Assembly (NCBI GenBank): GCA_025055755.1
Contig: JANWWF010000002.1
Coordinates: forward strand, 1-64,000
Source: Candidatus Kapaibacterium sp.
GTDB lineage: Bacteria; Bacteroidota; Ignavibacteria; Kapaibacteriales; NICIL-2
Direction: 5' to 3'
DNA length: 64,000 nucleotides
Shown here: piece by piece, positions 42,627-51,320 of the stretch
Numbering within the stretch: the stretch's first letter is position 1
How the letters are laid out: every line of letters starts with the position of its first letter
Position numbers and translations under genes: made by a program
Notes under the pieces: model-generated
What the model was told of the DNA's origin: nothing
Databases searched by the model: none
What the model saw: the letters and a program-made list of their open reading frames with translations, nothing else

Positions 42627-44519
42627 ATGGCAATGCAGATGTCTGCTCCCATGTCGCCACAGCGTCAACGCCCCCGGTGGTGGATTCCGCTGGTAATTCT
42701 TGCAGCGCTCTTTGCAGGAATGGTGTTGGGAATAGTTTTGCTCATCGGGATATTCATTGCAGCGCTCTCTTCCGCAGGATCGCTATCAGTGTCTTCCGAT
42801 GAAGATGTTGAGGTTCGAGAGCACACACTATTAGTGCTAAACTTCCCCTCCGGGGTGCGGGAGCAGCAGTATCCCTCTGGATTGAGCTTTAGTGAAACTG
42901 CTACGCCCAGTCTGCTTGATGTTCTCAGTGCTATTCGCTATGCCGCTCGCGATAAAAAAGTAGACGGTATCTTGCTTCGCCGTTGTCGAGGTGTTGGGTT
43001 AGCGCAGGCACGGGAAATACGGCAGGAGCTACTCGAATTCAAGAAGTCTGGTAAAAGGATTTATGCCTTTCTCGATGGGGGCAACGAGGCAGACTACTAC
43101 CTTGCATCGGTTGCCGACTCAATTATTGTTGCTCCGTTGGCGATGATCGAGTTCAATGGATTTGGCGTTACAGCTCCGTTTTTCAAAAATCTGAGCGATA
43201 AGCTCGGCATATCATGGACGGTGATTCAGCGGGAAGAATACAAATCAGCTGGCGAGCAATTCAGCCGCACCGGATTCAGTGAGCCTGCACGGCAGGAATT
43301 GCGTCAGGTATTGGAACAGCAATACCAGGTTTTCGTCAACGACATTGCACGGTCGCGCGGGATACCTCCTGCAACTATAGAGCAGCTTCTTTCAAGGGGT
43401 TTATACCAAGCCGAGGAGTTTGTCCAACACGGTTTAGCCCACGCGATTGCAACCGAGCAGCAGGTGCGCGATATGCTGCGCCGGTGGACGCAAGGGACCG
43501 ATACGACCAAGCCGCTACGGCTGGTGGGTCCAGCGCGCTATGCTCAATATGCACGACAGCAAACGAGCAAAAGTGTCGAGCGAGAAAAAGCGATTGCAAT
43601 CGTCGCTGCTGTCGGTCCGATACGGAGCGGAAAGCGAGATGGACAAGCCGAGGAAATTGCTTCGCGTTCCTTCTGCCAGGACATTCGTAAAGCAGCTGAT
43701 GATACCACCGTCAAAGCAATCATTGTGCGGATTGAGTCACCTGGTGGTTCCGCGCAAGCGAGTGAGGAGATATGGCATGAGCTCCAACGCGCCCGTCAGA
43801 AGAAGCCTGTCTATGCTTCTATGAGTACAGTTGCTGCATCGGGAGGCTATTACATTGCATCTGCCTGTGATACCATCATCGCAGCGCCAGAAACGGTAAC
43901 CGGCTCAATTGGGGTTATTGCAGCTATTCCGAACTTTAGCAAGCTGATGAATTCGATTGGAGTCACCTTCGACACGGTTGCAACAAGTCCCTCTGCGAGC
44001 TCCTTCAGTGGAGTGCTACCAATGCAGCCATCCGAACGTAAAATGCTTGAGCGAATGATTGACACGATTTATGCGCGATTTTTAGAGCGGGTTGCTCTCG
44101 GTCGCAAGCGTTCGGTTGAAGCGATTCGTGAGGTTGCTCGAGGTCGTGTGTGGACTGGACAAGCAGCACATGAGAAAGGCTTGGTTGACATGCTTGGCGG
44201 TCTTACTGATGCAATTGAGCTTGCAAAGCGCCGAGTTGGTATAGCTCCAGATAAGCGCCCACGGCTGAAGTTCTATCCGGAGAAGGAAGATCTTGCTACC
44301 GTCTTGCTCCGCATGCTTCGAAACTTGAGCGGGGAAGAAGATGATGAGAACATGCAACGCCTGGCATGGCTGGTGCTACAGCAGCCATGGAAGCATGTAG
44401 TCAGATGGATCGTTGCAAGTCCTGAGCATCGCGAGCTGAAGCATGCATTGAAGATGGTACACCTTGCGCAGCGGGAACGGTTGCTGATGGTGATGCCCCA
44501 GCCACTGCCTCAGTGGTAG
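42627..44519 (+). CDS. sppA: Signal peptide peptidase SppA (67K type)
   Basis: A 630-residue membrane-anchored serine protease that degrades cleaved signal peptides. One N-terminal membrane helix (residues ~17-48) is followed by two tandem ClpP-like peptidase_S49 domains, as in the E. coli long form. The catalytic Lys lies in EEYKSAGEQFSR of the first domain and the nucleophile Ser in STVAASGGYYIASA of the second. The ATG at 42627 follows GGAG (spacing six), preferred over an in-frame TTG at 42594. The last 119 nt overlap rlmB on the opposite strand. Confidence 0.92.
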   Translation: MAMQMSAPMSPQRQRPRWWIPLVILAALFAGMVLGIVLLIGIFIAALSSAGSLSVSSDEDVEVREHTLLVLNFPSGVREQQYPSGLSFSETATPSLLDVLSAIRYAARDKKVDGILLRRCRGVGLAQAREIRQELLEFKKSGKRIYAFLDGGNEADYYLASVADSIIVAPLAMIEFNGFGVTAPFFKNLSDKLGISWTVIQREEYKSAGEQFSRTGFSEPARQELRQVLEQQYQVFVNDIARSRGIPPATIEQLLSRGLYQAEEFVQHGLAHAIATEQQVRDMLRRWTQGTDTTKPLRLVGPARYAQYARQQTSKSVEREKAIAIVAAVGPIRSGKRDGQAEEIASRSFCQDIRKAADDTTVKAIIVRIESPGGSAQASEEIWHELQRARQKKPVYASMSTVAASGGYYIASACDTIIAAPETVTGSIGVIAAIPNFSKLMNSIGVTFDTVATSPSASSFSGVLPMQPSERKMLERMIDTIYARFLERVALGRKRSVEAIREVARGRVWTGQAAHEKGLVDMLGGLTDAIELAKRRVGIAPDKRPRLKFYPEKEDLATVLLRMLRNLSGEEDDENMQRLAWLVLQQPWKHVVRWIVASPEHRELKHALKMVHLAQRERLLMVMPQPLPQW

Positions 44520-45273
44520 AACGCTGCCGGCGTAATTCGAATAGCACTACACCTGCTGCAACACTTGCATTGAGTGATTCAATCGAGCGTGCAAGAGGGA
44601 TACGGACTACTGCGTCGCACAAGCGGCGAATGCTTCGGCGCATTCCATGCCCTTCACTGCCAATAACAACGATAACCGGACGGTCATAAAGATGCTCGGT
44701 GTAAAGGTGCTCCCCGTCGTGGGCAGTACCAATTATCCAAAATCCTTTTTCCTTTGCGGCTGCAAGAGCAGTAAGAAGTGATCGAACTCGAACAATCGGG
44801 ATCCGCTCAAATGCACCGCTGGAGGCAGCAATTGTTGCAGGTGTCATGGGAGCGCTGTTGTGAAGGGTGGTTAGAACAGCCTCGGCTCCTGCTGCTGCTG
44901 CGGTGCGAACAATAGCACCAAAGTTATGCGGATCGGTAATCTGGTCGCAGGCTACAATACACGGCGGTGGAACGGAGGATACACTTGCCAGGCATTCACT
45001 CCATTCAACAGTCTGGTAGATACGGCGCAGAGCAATGATGTTTTGGTGATGCTTGAAAGCCCCAATCTGATGTACAAGATGGTCGAATTTTTCGCGAGAG
45101 AGCACGGCAAAAGGTATTCCGTGGTGTCGGGCGCGACGGAGGATTTCATCGGGAGGATCACTTCCGTATCGAAGGAAAATTTTCTCGATCGGCGCGTGCT
45201 CGCGAAGTGCCGTCAGGATAGGATTGATGCCGGTCAAGTAGAGAGAGTCTGTATTCCCGAGGTGGTTAGCCAT
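44401..45273 (-). CDS. rlmB: 23S rRNA guanosine-2'-O-methyltransferase RlmB-like
   Basis: A 290-residue SpoU/TrmH-family SPOUT methyltransferase. An N-terminal substrate-binding domain (LTGINPILTALREHAPIEKIFL) precedes the knot domain with CDQITDPHNFGAIVRTAAAAGA, VIVVIGSEGHGMRRSI and VRIPLARSIESLNASVAAG, the three SpoU motifs. It probably methylates G2251 of 23S rRNA or a similar site. The conserved fold ends at FELRRQR; the last 39 residues are a Ser/Ala-rich tail lying wholly antisense to sppA. The ATG at 45273 overlaps the GT2 stop by 8 nt; a TTG at 45306 is less likely. Confidence 0.9.
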   Translation of the reverse strand: MANHLGNTDSLYLTGINPILTALREHAPIEKIFLRYGSDPPDEILRRARHHGIPFAVLSREKFDHLVHQIGAFKHHQNIIALRRIYQTVEWSECLASVSSVPPPCIVACDQITDPHNFGAIVRTAAAAGAEAVLTTLHNSAPMTPATIAASSGAFERIPIVRVRSLLTALAAAKEKGFWIIGTAHDGEHLYTEHLYDRPVIVVIGSEGHGMRRSIRRLCDAVVRIPLARSIESLNASVAAGVVLFELRRQRSTTEAVAGASPSATVPAAQGVPSSMHASARDAQDLQRSI

Positions 45274-46192
45274 TGTGCTTTGTCCGAAGATGCGCACACA
45301 GTGCAATGTTGATAGCCTTCCGTGTACGGTAGGTGGAGCTATCTATAAAGCCCAGTAGGTAAAGTACGAAGTAAAAGGCAGTGTGCATAGCATACAGTAC
45401 GCGGTATCCCAGGGAGACAAAACGGTGGCCGTAGGCGTGGTGTAGTTGGACAAAGTGCAGCTTAGCAGAAAGGTTAGCTTGTTCATACAATACAAGACGC
45501 TCTGGAGAGGTATTGCGCGTGCCACCTCGGTGATGGAGGACCTGAATAGACGGAACATGATGGCAATGCCACTCCTGTTGCCAGAAGCGGTAGCATAGGT
45601 CAGCATCCTCACCGAAAAAGGCGAATTGCTCGTTCATGCCTCCAATTTGCTCATATGCGCTGCGGCGGACAAACAGAGCAGCACCATCGCAGTAGGGTAC
45701 CGCTCGCCAGTGCACCGAGCGCGATGGCCACCGATTTCGTAAAAACTCCATACCTGCAATAGTTGCCAGAATTTCTCCCCACCCGGGGAAGTATCCCCAG
45801 CTGCGCTGAAAACGTCCGTCAGGATACTTTTGGGCAGGACAGCAGACTGCGACAGCAGGATACTTTTCCATGTGCATGAGCATGCGGGGGAGAAAATCCT
45901 CGCTGTATTCGACATCTGAATTTGACAAGAGTACATACTGTGCACTTCCCTGACGTGCCCCATAATTGCATGCAGCTGCATAGCCTATCTGCTTGGCAAG
46001 GTGAAAGATGGTCACGAAAGGATACCTTTCCGCAAGGGCATGCCCACTTCTATCAGTGGATGCATTGTCAACCACAATGAGGCGAGCGATATATTCCCGT
46101 TGCTCGGGAGTGACAAGCGACTCGATACAGCGCGATGTCAACTCCAGCGTATTATGGTGCACAATAACAACATCGACGACGCCTTGCTTCAC
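45266..46192 (-). CDS. Glycosyltransferase family 2
   Basis: A GT-A glycosyltransferase of about 308 residues, similar to rhamnosyl/galactofuranosyl-type GT2 enzymes of cell-envelope polysaccharide synthesis. Motifs: VVDVVIVHHNTLELT at the start, LIVVDNASTDRSG, YVLLSNSDVEY (metal/nucleotide Asp), the CDGAALFVRRSAYEQIGG acceptor region and FGEDADLCYRFWQ. The C-terminal ~50 residues contain a membrane-associating hydrophobic helix. The frame opens to 46297 but overlaps the divergent E1 gene; the GTG at 46192 gives the expected start. Donor and acceptor are unknown. Confidence 0.85.
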   Translation of the reverse strand: MKQGVVDVVIVHHNTLELTSRCIESLVTPEQREYIARLIVVDNASTDRSGHALAERYPFVTIFHLAKQIGYAAACNYGARQGSAQYVLLSNSDVEYSEDFLPRMLMHMEKYPAVAVCCPAQKYPDGRFQRSWGYFPGWGEILATIAGMEFLRNRWPSRSVHWRAVPYCDGAALFVRRSAYEQIGGMNEQFAFFGEDADLCYRFWQQEWHCHHVPSIQVLHHRGGTRNTSPERLVLYEQANLSAKLHFVQLHHAYGHRFVSLGYRVLYAMHTAFYFVLYLLGFIDSSTYRTRKAINIALCAHLRTKHNG

Positions 46193-46254
46193 CGAAAAAA
46201 GGTAGGCAGTGTGACAAGTACCGCAAGATACCACTGTCGGCGTTGTGCTGTTCG

Positions 46255-46262
46255 TATCTTTG
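46255..46262 (+). promoter_or_regulatory. Candidate -7 element TATCTTTG
   Basis: TATCTTTG fits TAnnTTTG, 19 nt before ATG 46282 and 28 nt before ATG 46291 of the E1 gene. Confidence 0.5.
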
Positions 46263-46281
46263 CTTGAGCTTGAGAGTTTAG

Positions 46282-48792
46282 ATGTCGAGCATGGCAAACA
46301 CTACCGCCCACACCACCACGCACATCGATGGGATAGTAACCATTGCTACCGGTAATGGTGCACCGCTACGCTTGGCGGTAGAACAGTATTTGCCTTCACG
46401 AGAAGAAATTCTTCGCGACTATGCGCTGTGCGTAACCAGTCGCAAAGCAAGCCTGTTAGGACGGCGGGAGGTTCTCACAGGCAAAGCAAAGTTTGGCATC
46501 TTCGGTGATGGAAAAGAGGTGCCACAGGTAGCAATGGCACGCGCATTCGAGCCAGGGGATGTCCGTTCGGGGTACTATCGAGATCAGACGTTTATGTTCG
46601 CGACGGGGATGACCACAGTAGAACAGTTTTTTGCCCAGCTTTATGCAATTGCAGACGTTGAGCTGGAGCCCTCGTCAGCAGGACGCTCGATGAATGGGCA
46701 CTTTGCAACTCGTATGCTAAATCCAGATGGCTCTTGGAAAGCGATAGCCGACGCAATGCAATCGTCGGCTGATGTGTCGCCCACAGGCTCACAAATGCCG
46801 AGACTGGTGGGATTGGCGTATGCGTCATGCCTGTATCGTGAGCTTCCTGAGTTACAGAAGTTTACACAGTTTTCCCATAATGGCCGCGAGATTGCCTGGG
46901 GTACCATCGGAAATGCCAGCTGCGCCGAAGGAATGTTTTGGGAAGCTATCAACGCGATTGGTGTTCTCCGGGCACCTGCAATCATTTCCATCTGGGATGA
47001 CGAGTATGGCATATCCGTGCCGAATCAATACCAAATCACTAAAGGCAACCTCAGCGAGGTGTTGCGCGGCTTTCAGCGTAAGCCAGGGGATAGTCAGGGG
47101 TTTGACATTTACACTGTCCCAGGATGGGACTATCCGCGCCTTGTTGCTCTGTATGCGTATGCTGCACAGCGGGTACGTCAGGAGGGATTCCCTGCGATTA
47201 TTCACGTAGTCGAACTCACGCAGCCACAAGGGCACTCGACCTCCGGTTCGCATGAACGGTACAAGAGCAAAGAGCGCTTGCAGTGGGAAGCCGAGCACGA
47301 CTGTAACTACCGCATGCGGCAGTGGATTTTGGCAAGTCGCTTGGCTACCGAGGAGGAATTAGCTGAGCTCGAACGTCGAGCAGAGCAGGAAGCGGTCGAA
47401 GCGAAGGAGCGGGCGTGGAATGCTTACATAACGCCCATTCGCTCAGAGCTTGCGGAGGTTATCGGCAAAATCGAAGAAATGCAACGGCAGAGCCGCAATC
47501 CGGAAAAATTGCAGCAAGTATTGGATTCTCTCCGGTCACTCCGCGAGCCATACCGCGCCGATTACTTTGCGGCAATTCACAAAGCCTTGGTACTGACACA
47601 CGATGAACAACTTCCTGCTGCGGCAGAACTTATCGAGTGGCGCGACCGTATGCAAGCGCTCCAGCAGGAGCGGTATAGCTCGCATCTGTATAGCCAGTCG
47701 GCTGAACGCGCAGAATTGGTACCAGAAGTCAAGCCTGTGTATTCGGAAAACTCGCCACTGGTCAACGGTTTTGAAGTACTCAATGCAAACTTTCGCTATT
47801 GGCTAGAGCGGGATCCTCGCGTGATAGCTTTCGGCGAAGATGTAGGAAGACTGGGAGATGTCAACCAAGGGTTTGCTGGTCTGCAACAAGTATTTGGTCC
47901 TCTGCGTGTCAGCGACACTGGCATTCGTGAATGCACCATCGTGGGGCAGGCAATTGGCATGGCAATGCGGGGACTTCGCCCAATTGCCGAGGTGCAATAC
48001 TTGGACTACCTCCTTTATGCTCTCCAGATCATGAGCGATGATTTGGCAACAGTGCAGTGGCGAACCAAGGGTGGACAAAAAGCACCTGTTATTATTCGCA
48101 CGCGCGGGCATCGGCTCGAGGGTATTTGGCACAGCGGCTCTCCGATGGCTGGTATCATCAATCTTGTGCGAGGAATGCACGTTTGTGTGCCCCGCGATAT
48201 GACACGGGCTGCCGGGTTCTACAACACCATCCTTCGGAGCGATGAGCCAGCACTTATTGTGGAAGTCCTCAACGGCTATCGCCTCAAAGAGCGCTTGCCA
48301 GACAATATCGGAGAGTTCACAGTGCCGCTCGGAGTCCCGGAAATTCTTCGTCCGGGCAGTGATGTGACAATTGTCACGTATGGAGCTTTGTGTCGCATTG
48401 CACTACAAGCGGCTGAGCAACTTGCCTTGTGCGGTATTGAAGCCGAAGTGATAGATGTACAAACGCTGCTGCCCTTCGATCGGTATGGAATTATCGTCAA
48501 TTCACTGAAGAAAACTGGCCGTATCCTCTTTGTGGATGAAGACGTTCCCGGTGGCACAACCGCATACATGCTTCAGCAAGTTATCGAGCGGGATGGAGGT
48601 TATCGTTACCTTGATTCCCCACCGCGGACGTTGTCGGCAGCAGAGCACCGCCCTGCGTATGGTACCGATGGGAATTATTGGTCAAAGCCTGAAGCAGAAC
48701 ACATCTTTCGGGCAGCGTACGAACTTCTCCATGAAGCTGATCCACGGCGCTATCCATTGTTTTACGATGCTTCCTATCACAAGAGCCGCTAA
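46282..48792 (+). CDS. Fused alpha/beta 2-oxoacid dehydrogenase E1 component
   Basis: An 836-residue thiamine-diphosphate enzyme fusing the alpha (residues ~1-430) and beta (~481-836) subunits of a 2-oxoacid dehydrogenase E1, of the branched-chain/pyruvate type found in Bacteroidota. Alpha motifs: GYYRDQTFMFATG, WDDEYGISVPNQYQ and QGHSTSGSHERYKS. Beta motifs: VIAFGEDVGRLGDVNQGF, RPIAEVQYLDYLLYA and RILFVDEDVPGGTTAYM. The thiamine/Mg motif reads GTIGNASCAEG, with Asn where relatives have Asp (GDAS/GDG). E2 and E3 genes are not in the window. ATG 46291 is an alternative start. Confidence 0.88.
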   Translation: MSSMANTTAHTTTHIDGIVTIATGNGAPLRLAVEQYLPSREEILRDYALCVTSRKASLLGRREVLTGKAKFGIFGDGKEVPQVAMARAFEPGDVRSGYYRDQTFMFATGMTTVEQFFAQLYAIADVELEPSSAGRSMNGHFATRMLNPDGSWKAIADAMQSSADVSPTGSQMPRLVGLAYASCLYRELPELQKFTQFSHNGREIAWGTIGNASCAEGMFWEAINAIGVLRAPAIISIWDDEYGISVPNQYQITKGNLSEVLRGFQRKPGDSQGFDIYTVPGWDYPRLVALYAYAAQRVRQEGFPAIIHVVELTQPQGHSTSGSHERYKSKERLQWEAEHDCNYRMRQWILASRLATEEELAELERRAEQEAVEAKERAWNAYITPIRSELAEVIGKIEEMQRQSRNPEKLQQVLDSLRSLREPYRADYFAAIHKALVLTHDEQLPAAAELIEWRDRMQALQQERYSSHLYSQSAERAELVPEVKPVYSENSPLVNGFEVLNANFRYWLERDPRVIAFGEDVGRLGDVNQGFAGLQQVFGPLRVSDTGIRECTIVGQAIGMAMRGLRPIAEVQYLDYLLYALQIMSDDLATVQWRTKGGQKAPVIIRTRGHRLEGIWHSGSPMAGIINLVRGMHVCVPRDMTRAAGFYNTILRSDEPALIVEVLNGYRLKERLPDNIGEFTVPLGVPEILRPGSDVTIVTYGALCRIALQAAEQLALCGIEAEVIDVQTLLPFDRYGIIVNSLKKTGRILFVDEDVPGGTTAYMLQQVIERDGGYRYLDSPPRTLSAAEHRPAYGTDGNYWSKPEAEHIFRAAYELLHEADPRRYPLFYDASYHKSR

Positions 48793-48901
48793 GATGGGAG
48801 CAAGGTCATCGCTTTGTGGGGGTACTCTGTCGGATAGTTGAAAAGGTACGTTTGTTCAGCTTCTGTTTCAGGCAGTCGATGCGTTCAGTCTCAAGGGAGT
48901 G

Positions 48902-48909
48902 TATTTTTG
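48902..48909 (+). promoter_or_regulatory. Candidate -7 element TATTTTTG
   Basis: TATTTTTG fits TAnnTTTG, 34 nt before the ffh ATG at 48944. The rest of the 151-bp gap after the E1 gene shows no other recognisable element. Confidence 0.5.
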
Positions 48910-48943
48910 CAGCCTTGCTATTGTCATACTGCCGTTTGAAAGG

Positions 48944-50281
48944 ATGTTCGAGCGTCTCCAATCGCGCCTCGAGGAAGCAATCAAACGTTTGCGTGGGCAG
49001 GCGCGGATAACCGAGGAGAACATCACCGAAGCCCTTGCGGAGGTACGCCGCGCGCTGCTTGATGCGGACGTGCACGTCGATGTCGTCCGGCGTTTTGTCG
49101 AGGATGTCAAAGCAAAAGCGATTGGAACAGAGGTTAAGGGCAAGGTACTCCCCGAACAGCTCATCGTCAAGATCATTTACGATGAGTTGGTTTCGATCAT
49201 GGGCACATCGAAAAGCGATCTTGCGCATGCTGCCCAACCGCCAACGGTGATTATGGCAGTGGGACTGCAGGGATCGGGGAAAACGACGTTTGTTGCGAAA
49301 TTGGCAGCCTTCTTGCGCAAAAAGGGACAGCAACCACTTCTTGTAGCAGCGGATATCTATCGTCCTGCCGCTATTGAACAGCTGAAGATGTTGGCGTCAA
49401 CGATCAACGTGCCCGTCTTTTCAATGGAAGGCGCCGATCCACTTAACATTGCACGGGAGTCGCTCCAGTATGCTCGGAAGTTTGCCCGCACGCATGTTAT
49501 TGTGGATACAGCCGGGCGGCTGGCAATCGACGAGCCAATGATGCAAGAGGTTGCTGCTATCCGTCAAGCGATCTCGCCGCACGAAGTGCTTTACGTCTGC
49601 GATGCTATGGTCGGTCAGGATGCAGTAGGGACAGCAAAAACGTTCGACGAGCGGGTGGGAATAACAGGTATCGTGTTGACAAAACTCGATGGAGATGCGC
49701 GGGGAGGTGCTGCCCTTTCGCTCCGCTATGTGGTGGGTAAACCAATCAAGTTTGTCAGCACAGGGGAAAAGTTGGAGTCACTCGAGGTATTCCATCCTGA
49801 CCGCCTTGCCTCTCGCATACTGGGGATGGGAGACATTGTCTCCTTTGTCGAACGGGCGCAACAAGAGTACGACGAAGCCAAAGCTGCTGAGCTGGAAGAA
49901 AAGATTCGCAAAAGAGAATTCAACTTCGAGGACTTCCTCGAACAGATACGATTGATACGTCGGATGGGGTCCATTCGGGAGTTACTGGGCATGCTGCCCG
50001 GTATGGATAAAGCCCTCCGAGGGGTTGAAATTGATGAGCGGGCATTTACCAAAATCGAAGCGATGATTCTTTCGATGACACCACAGGAGCGTCGCAATCC
50101 GCGCATTATCAATGGCTCGCGCCGACTTCGCATTGCGCGGGGAAGTGGTACTACAGTGCAGGACGTTAATCGCCTGCTCAAGCAGTTTGAGGAAATGCAA
50201 AAACTGATGCGTGCAGTTACCTCCGGCAAGCTCAAGCTTCGAAACATGCCGGCAATGATTGGCGCATCCAAAAGACGATAA
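48944..50281 (+). CDS. ffh: Signal recognition particle protein Ffh
   Basis: A 445-residue SRP54/Ffh GTPase that binds signal sequences of nascent membrane proteins and 4.5S RNA. The N domain starts MFERLQSRLEEAIKRLRG. G-domain motifs are GLQGSGKTTFVAKLA near residue 103, VDTAGR, TKLDGDARGG and FVSTGEKLE. The Met-rich M domain contains MGSIRELLGMLPGM and RRLRIARGSGTTVQDVNRLL, which binds RNA. ATG 48944 follows AAAGG closely and matches homologue N-termini; an earlier in-frame codon at 48899 lies on the promoter motif. The S16 gene follows, the classical order. Confidence 0.96.
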   Translation: MFERLQSRLEEAIKRLRGQARITEENITEALAEVRRALLDADVHVDVVRRFVEDVKAKAIGTEVKGKVLPEQLIVKIIYDELVSIMGTSKSDLAHAAQPPTVIMAVGLQGSGKTTFVAKLAAFLRKKGQQPLLVAADIYRPAAIEQLKMLASTINVPVFSMEGADPLNIARESLQYARKFARTHVIVDTAGRLAIDEPMMQEVAAIRQAISPHEVLYVCDAMVGQDAVGTAKTFDERVGITGIVLTKLDGDARGGAALSLRYVVGKPIKFVSTGEKLESLEVFHPDRLASRILGMGDIVSFVERAQQEYDEAKAAELEEKIRKREFNFEDFLEQIRLIRRMGSIRELLGMLPGMDKALRGVEIDERAFTKIEAMILSMTPQERRNPRIINGSRRLRIARGSGTTVQDVNRLLKQFEEMQKLMRAVTSGKLKLRNMPAMIGASKRR

Positions 50282-50312
50282 CTAAGTACGGTGGGCGTGT
50301 CGTACGAAAGGG

Positions 50313-50375
50313 CGTGGCTTGCAAGAATGCCACGGTAGCTGAAAAGCATGCATCCAGCGTAGATGCATGAGCTAC
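50313..50375 (+). other. Two consecutive hairpins between ffh and rpsP
   Basis: First stem: CGTGGC (50313-50318) with GCCACG (50329-50334). Second: outer GTAGCT (50335-50340) with AGCTAC (50370-50375) enclosing inner CATGCATC (50347-50354) with GATGCATG (50362-50369) and a 7-nt loop. The stems abut. No T tract follows, so this looks more like a structured leader of rpsP, a processing site or a small RNA than a plain terminator. Confidence 0.45.
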
Positions 50376-50422
50376 GACAGGTCGCACCAACTGGATGTTT
50401 CACTGTTCCAAGGTTTTTTGTT

Positions 50423-50842
50423 ATGGTTCGACTCCGGTTGCGTCGTCGTGGGCGGACGCATCGCCCGTTTTATGACATTGTGGCCGCAGATGCACGCACG
50501 AAGCGTGATGGTAAGTTCATTGAGCGAATTGGATACTACAATCCGATGACTCAGCCCTCTACCATTAGTGTTGATCACGCGCGGGCAATCTATTGGCTCG
50601 AGGTAGGAGCGCAAATGACCAACACTGTGCGTAACATTTTCCATTATGATGGAGTACTCTTACGCCGGGCATTGCAGCGCCAGGGAAGGCCAGCAGAGGA
50701 AATCGAGCAACTGGTTGCAGCCCATCGCGAGCGTGTTCTGCAGCGTTATTGGCGGAATAAAGAAAAGCGGGCTGAGCGTAAGCGACGCAAAGCACAAGCT
50801 GCGGAAAGCGCGCAAAGTGATGCAGAAGCTTCCGCAGAATAA
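50423..50842 (+). CDS. rpsP: 30S ribosomal protein S16
   Basis: A 139-residue S16. The conserved core [20 protein letters not shown] ... ERIGYYNPM ... [18 protein letters not shown] is complete in the first ~85 residues. A basic, Ala/Glu-rich tail of ~55 residues follows ([17 protein letters not shown]), a form usual in Bacteroidota-group S16. ATG 50423 is at the start of the conserved sequence. The usual downstream partners rimM and trmD are absent; a small membrane protein gene follows instead. Confidence 0.96.
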   Translation: MVRLRLRRRGRTHRPFYDIVAADARTKRDGKFIERIGYYNPMTQPSTISVDHARAIYWLEVGAQMTNTVRNIFHYDGVLLRRALQRQGRPAEEIEQLVAAHRERVLQRYWRNKEKRAERKRRKAQAAESAQSDAEASAE

Positions 50843-50856
50843 GCAGCGCTAAGCTC

Positions 50857-51318
50857 ATGCGCGCTCAGCATCAACGTATTGAGCATACTCTCGGAGGCTC
50901 TTGGGTTCGAGAGCGCCGCATCGTTGGTATTCTGCTCCGTTTAGCGTTTGCATGCGCGGGAGTGCTATGGCTTCTACTTCCATGGGTTGAGCTCGATGCC
51001 CAAACACGCGGGGCATTTACTGCAATGCAGTACCAATTGTACCTTTTACTGCTTACATTGTGGGGGTACGACTATCGGCGACAGGTGCGACGGCTTTCGT
51101 GTGTGTTGGCGGTTGCAGATGCGCAGAGCTGTCCTCCCTCCCAAGTCCGATGGGAGCACATTGACCAAAGCGGACAAAGTGGCTGGTTCGACGTGCTCTT
51201 GCGTCGTCGGCATTCTCGCCAGTGGTTCCCAGTGGTGTTTACATGGGTCCTTCTGATAGCTAGCTACCTCTGGTTGGGGCGGCAGATCGTGAGCATTGCT
51301 CAAATTCTTCAGCGCTGA
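50857..51318 (+). CDS. Small membrane protein, unknown
   Basis: A 153-residue protein with about three hydrophobic segments: [20 protein letters not shown] (~25-44), [15 protein letters not shown] (~58-72) and [18 protein letters not shown] (~124-141). Basic residues sit between them. I do not recognise a family. It lies 14 nt after rpsP and 2 nt before the UDP-glucuronate decarboxylase gene, so it is probably co-transcribed with them. Absence of motifs leaves the function open. Confidence 0.6.
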   Translation: MRAQHQRIEHTLGGSWVRERRIVGILLRLAFACAGVLWLLLPWVELDAQTRGAFTAMQYQLYLLLLTLWGYDYRRQVRRLSCVLAVADAQSCPPSQVRWEHIDQSGQSGWFDVLLRRRHSRQWFPVVFTWVLLIASYLWLGRQIVSIAQILQR

Positions 51319-51320
51319 CG

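Noticed and set aside
49726-50403. Minus-strand open frame opposite the end of ffh
   Set aside because: Antisense to the conserved Ffh M domain; the Ser/Arg-rich reading has no domain.
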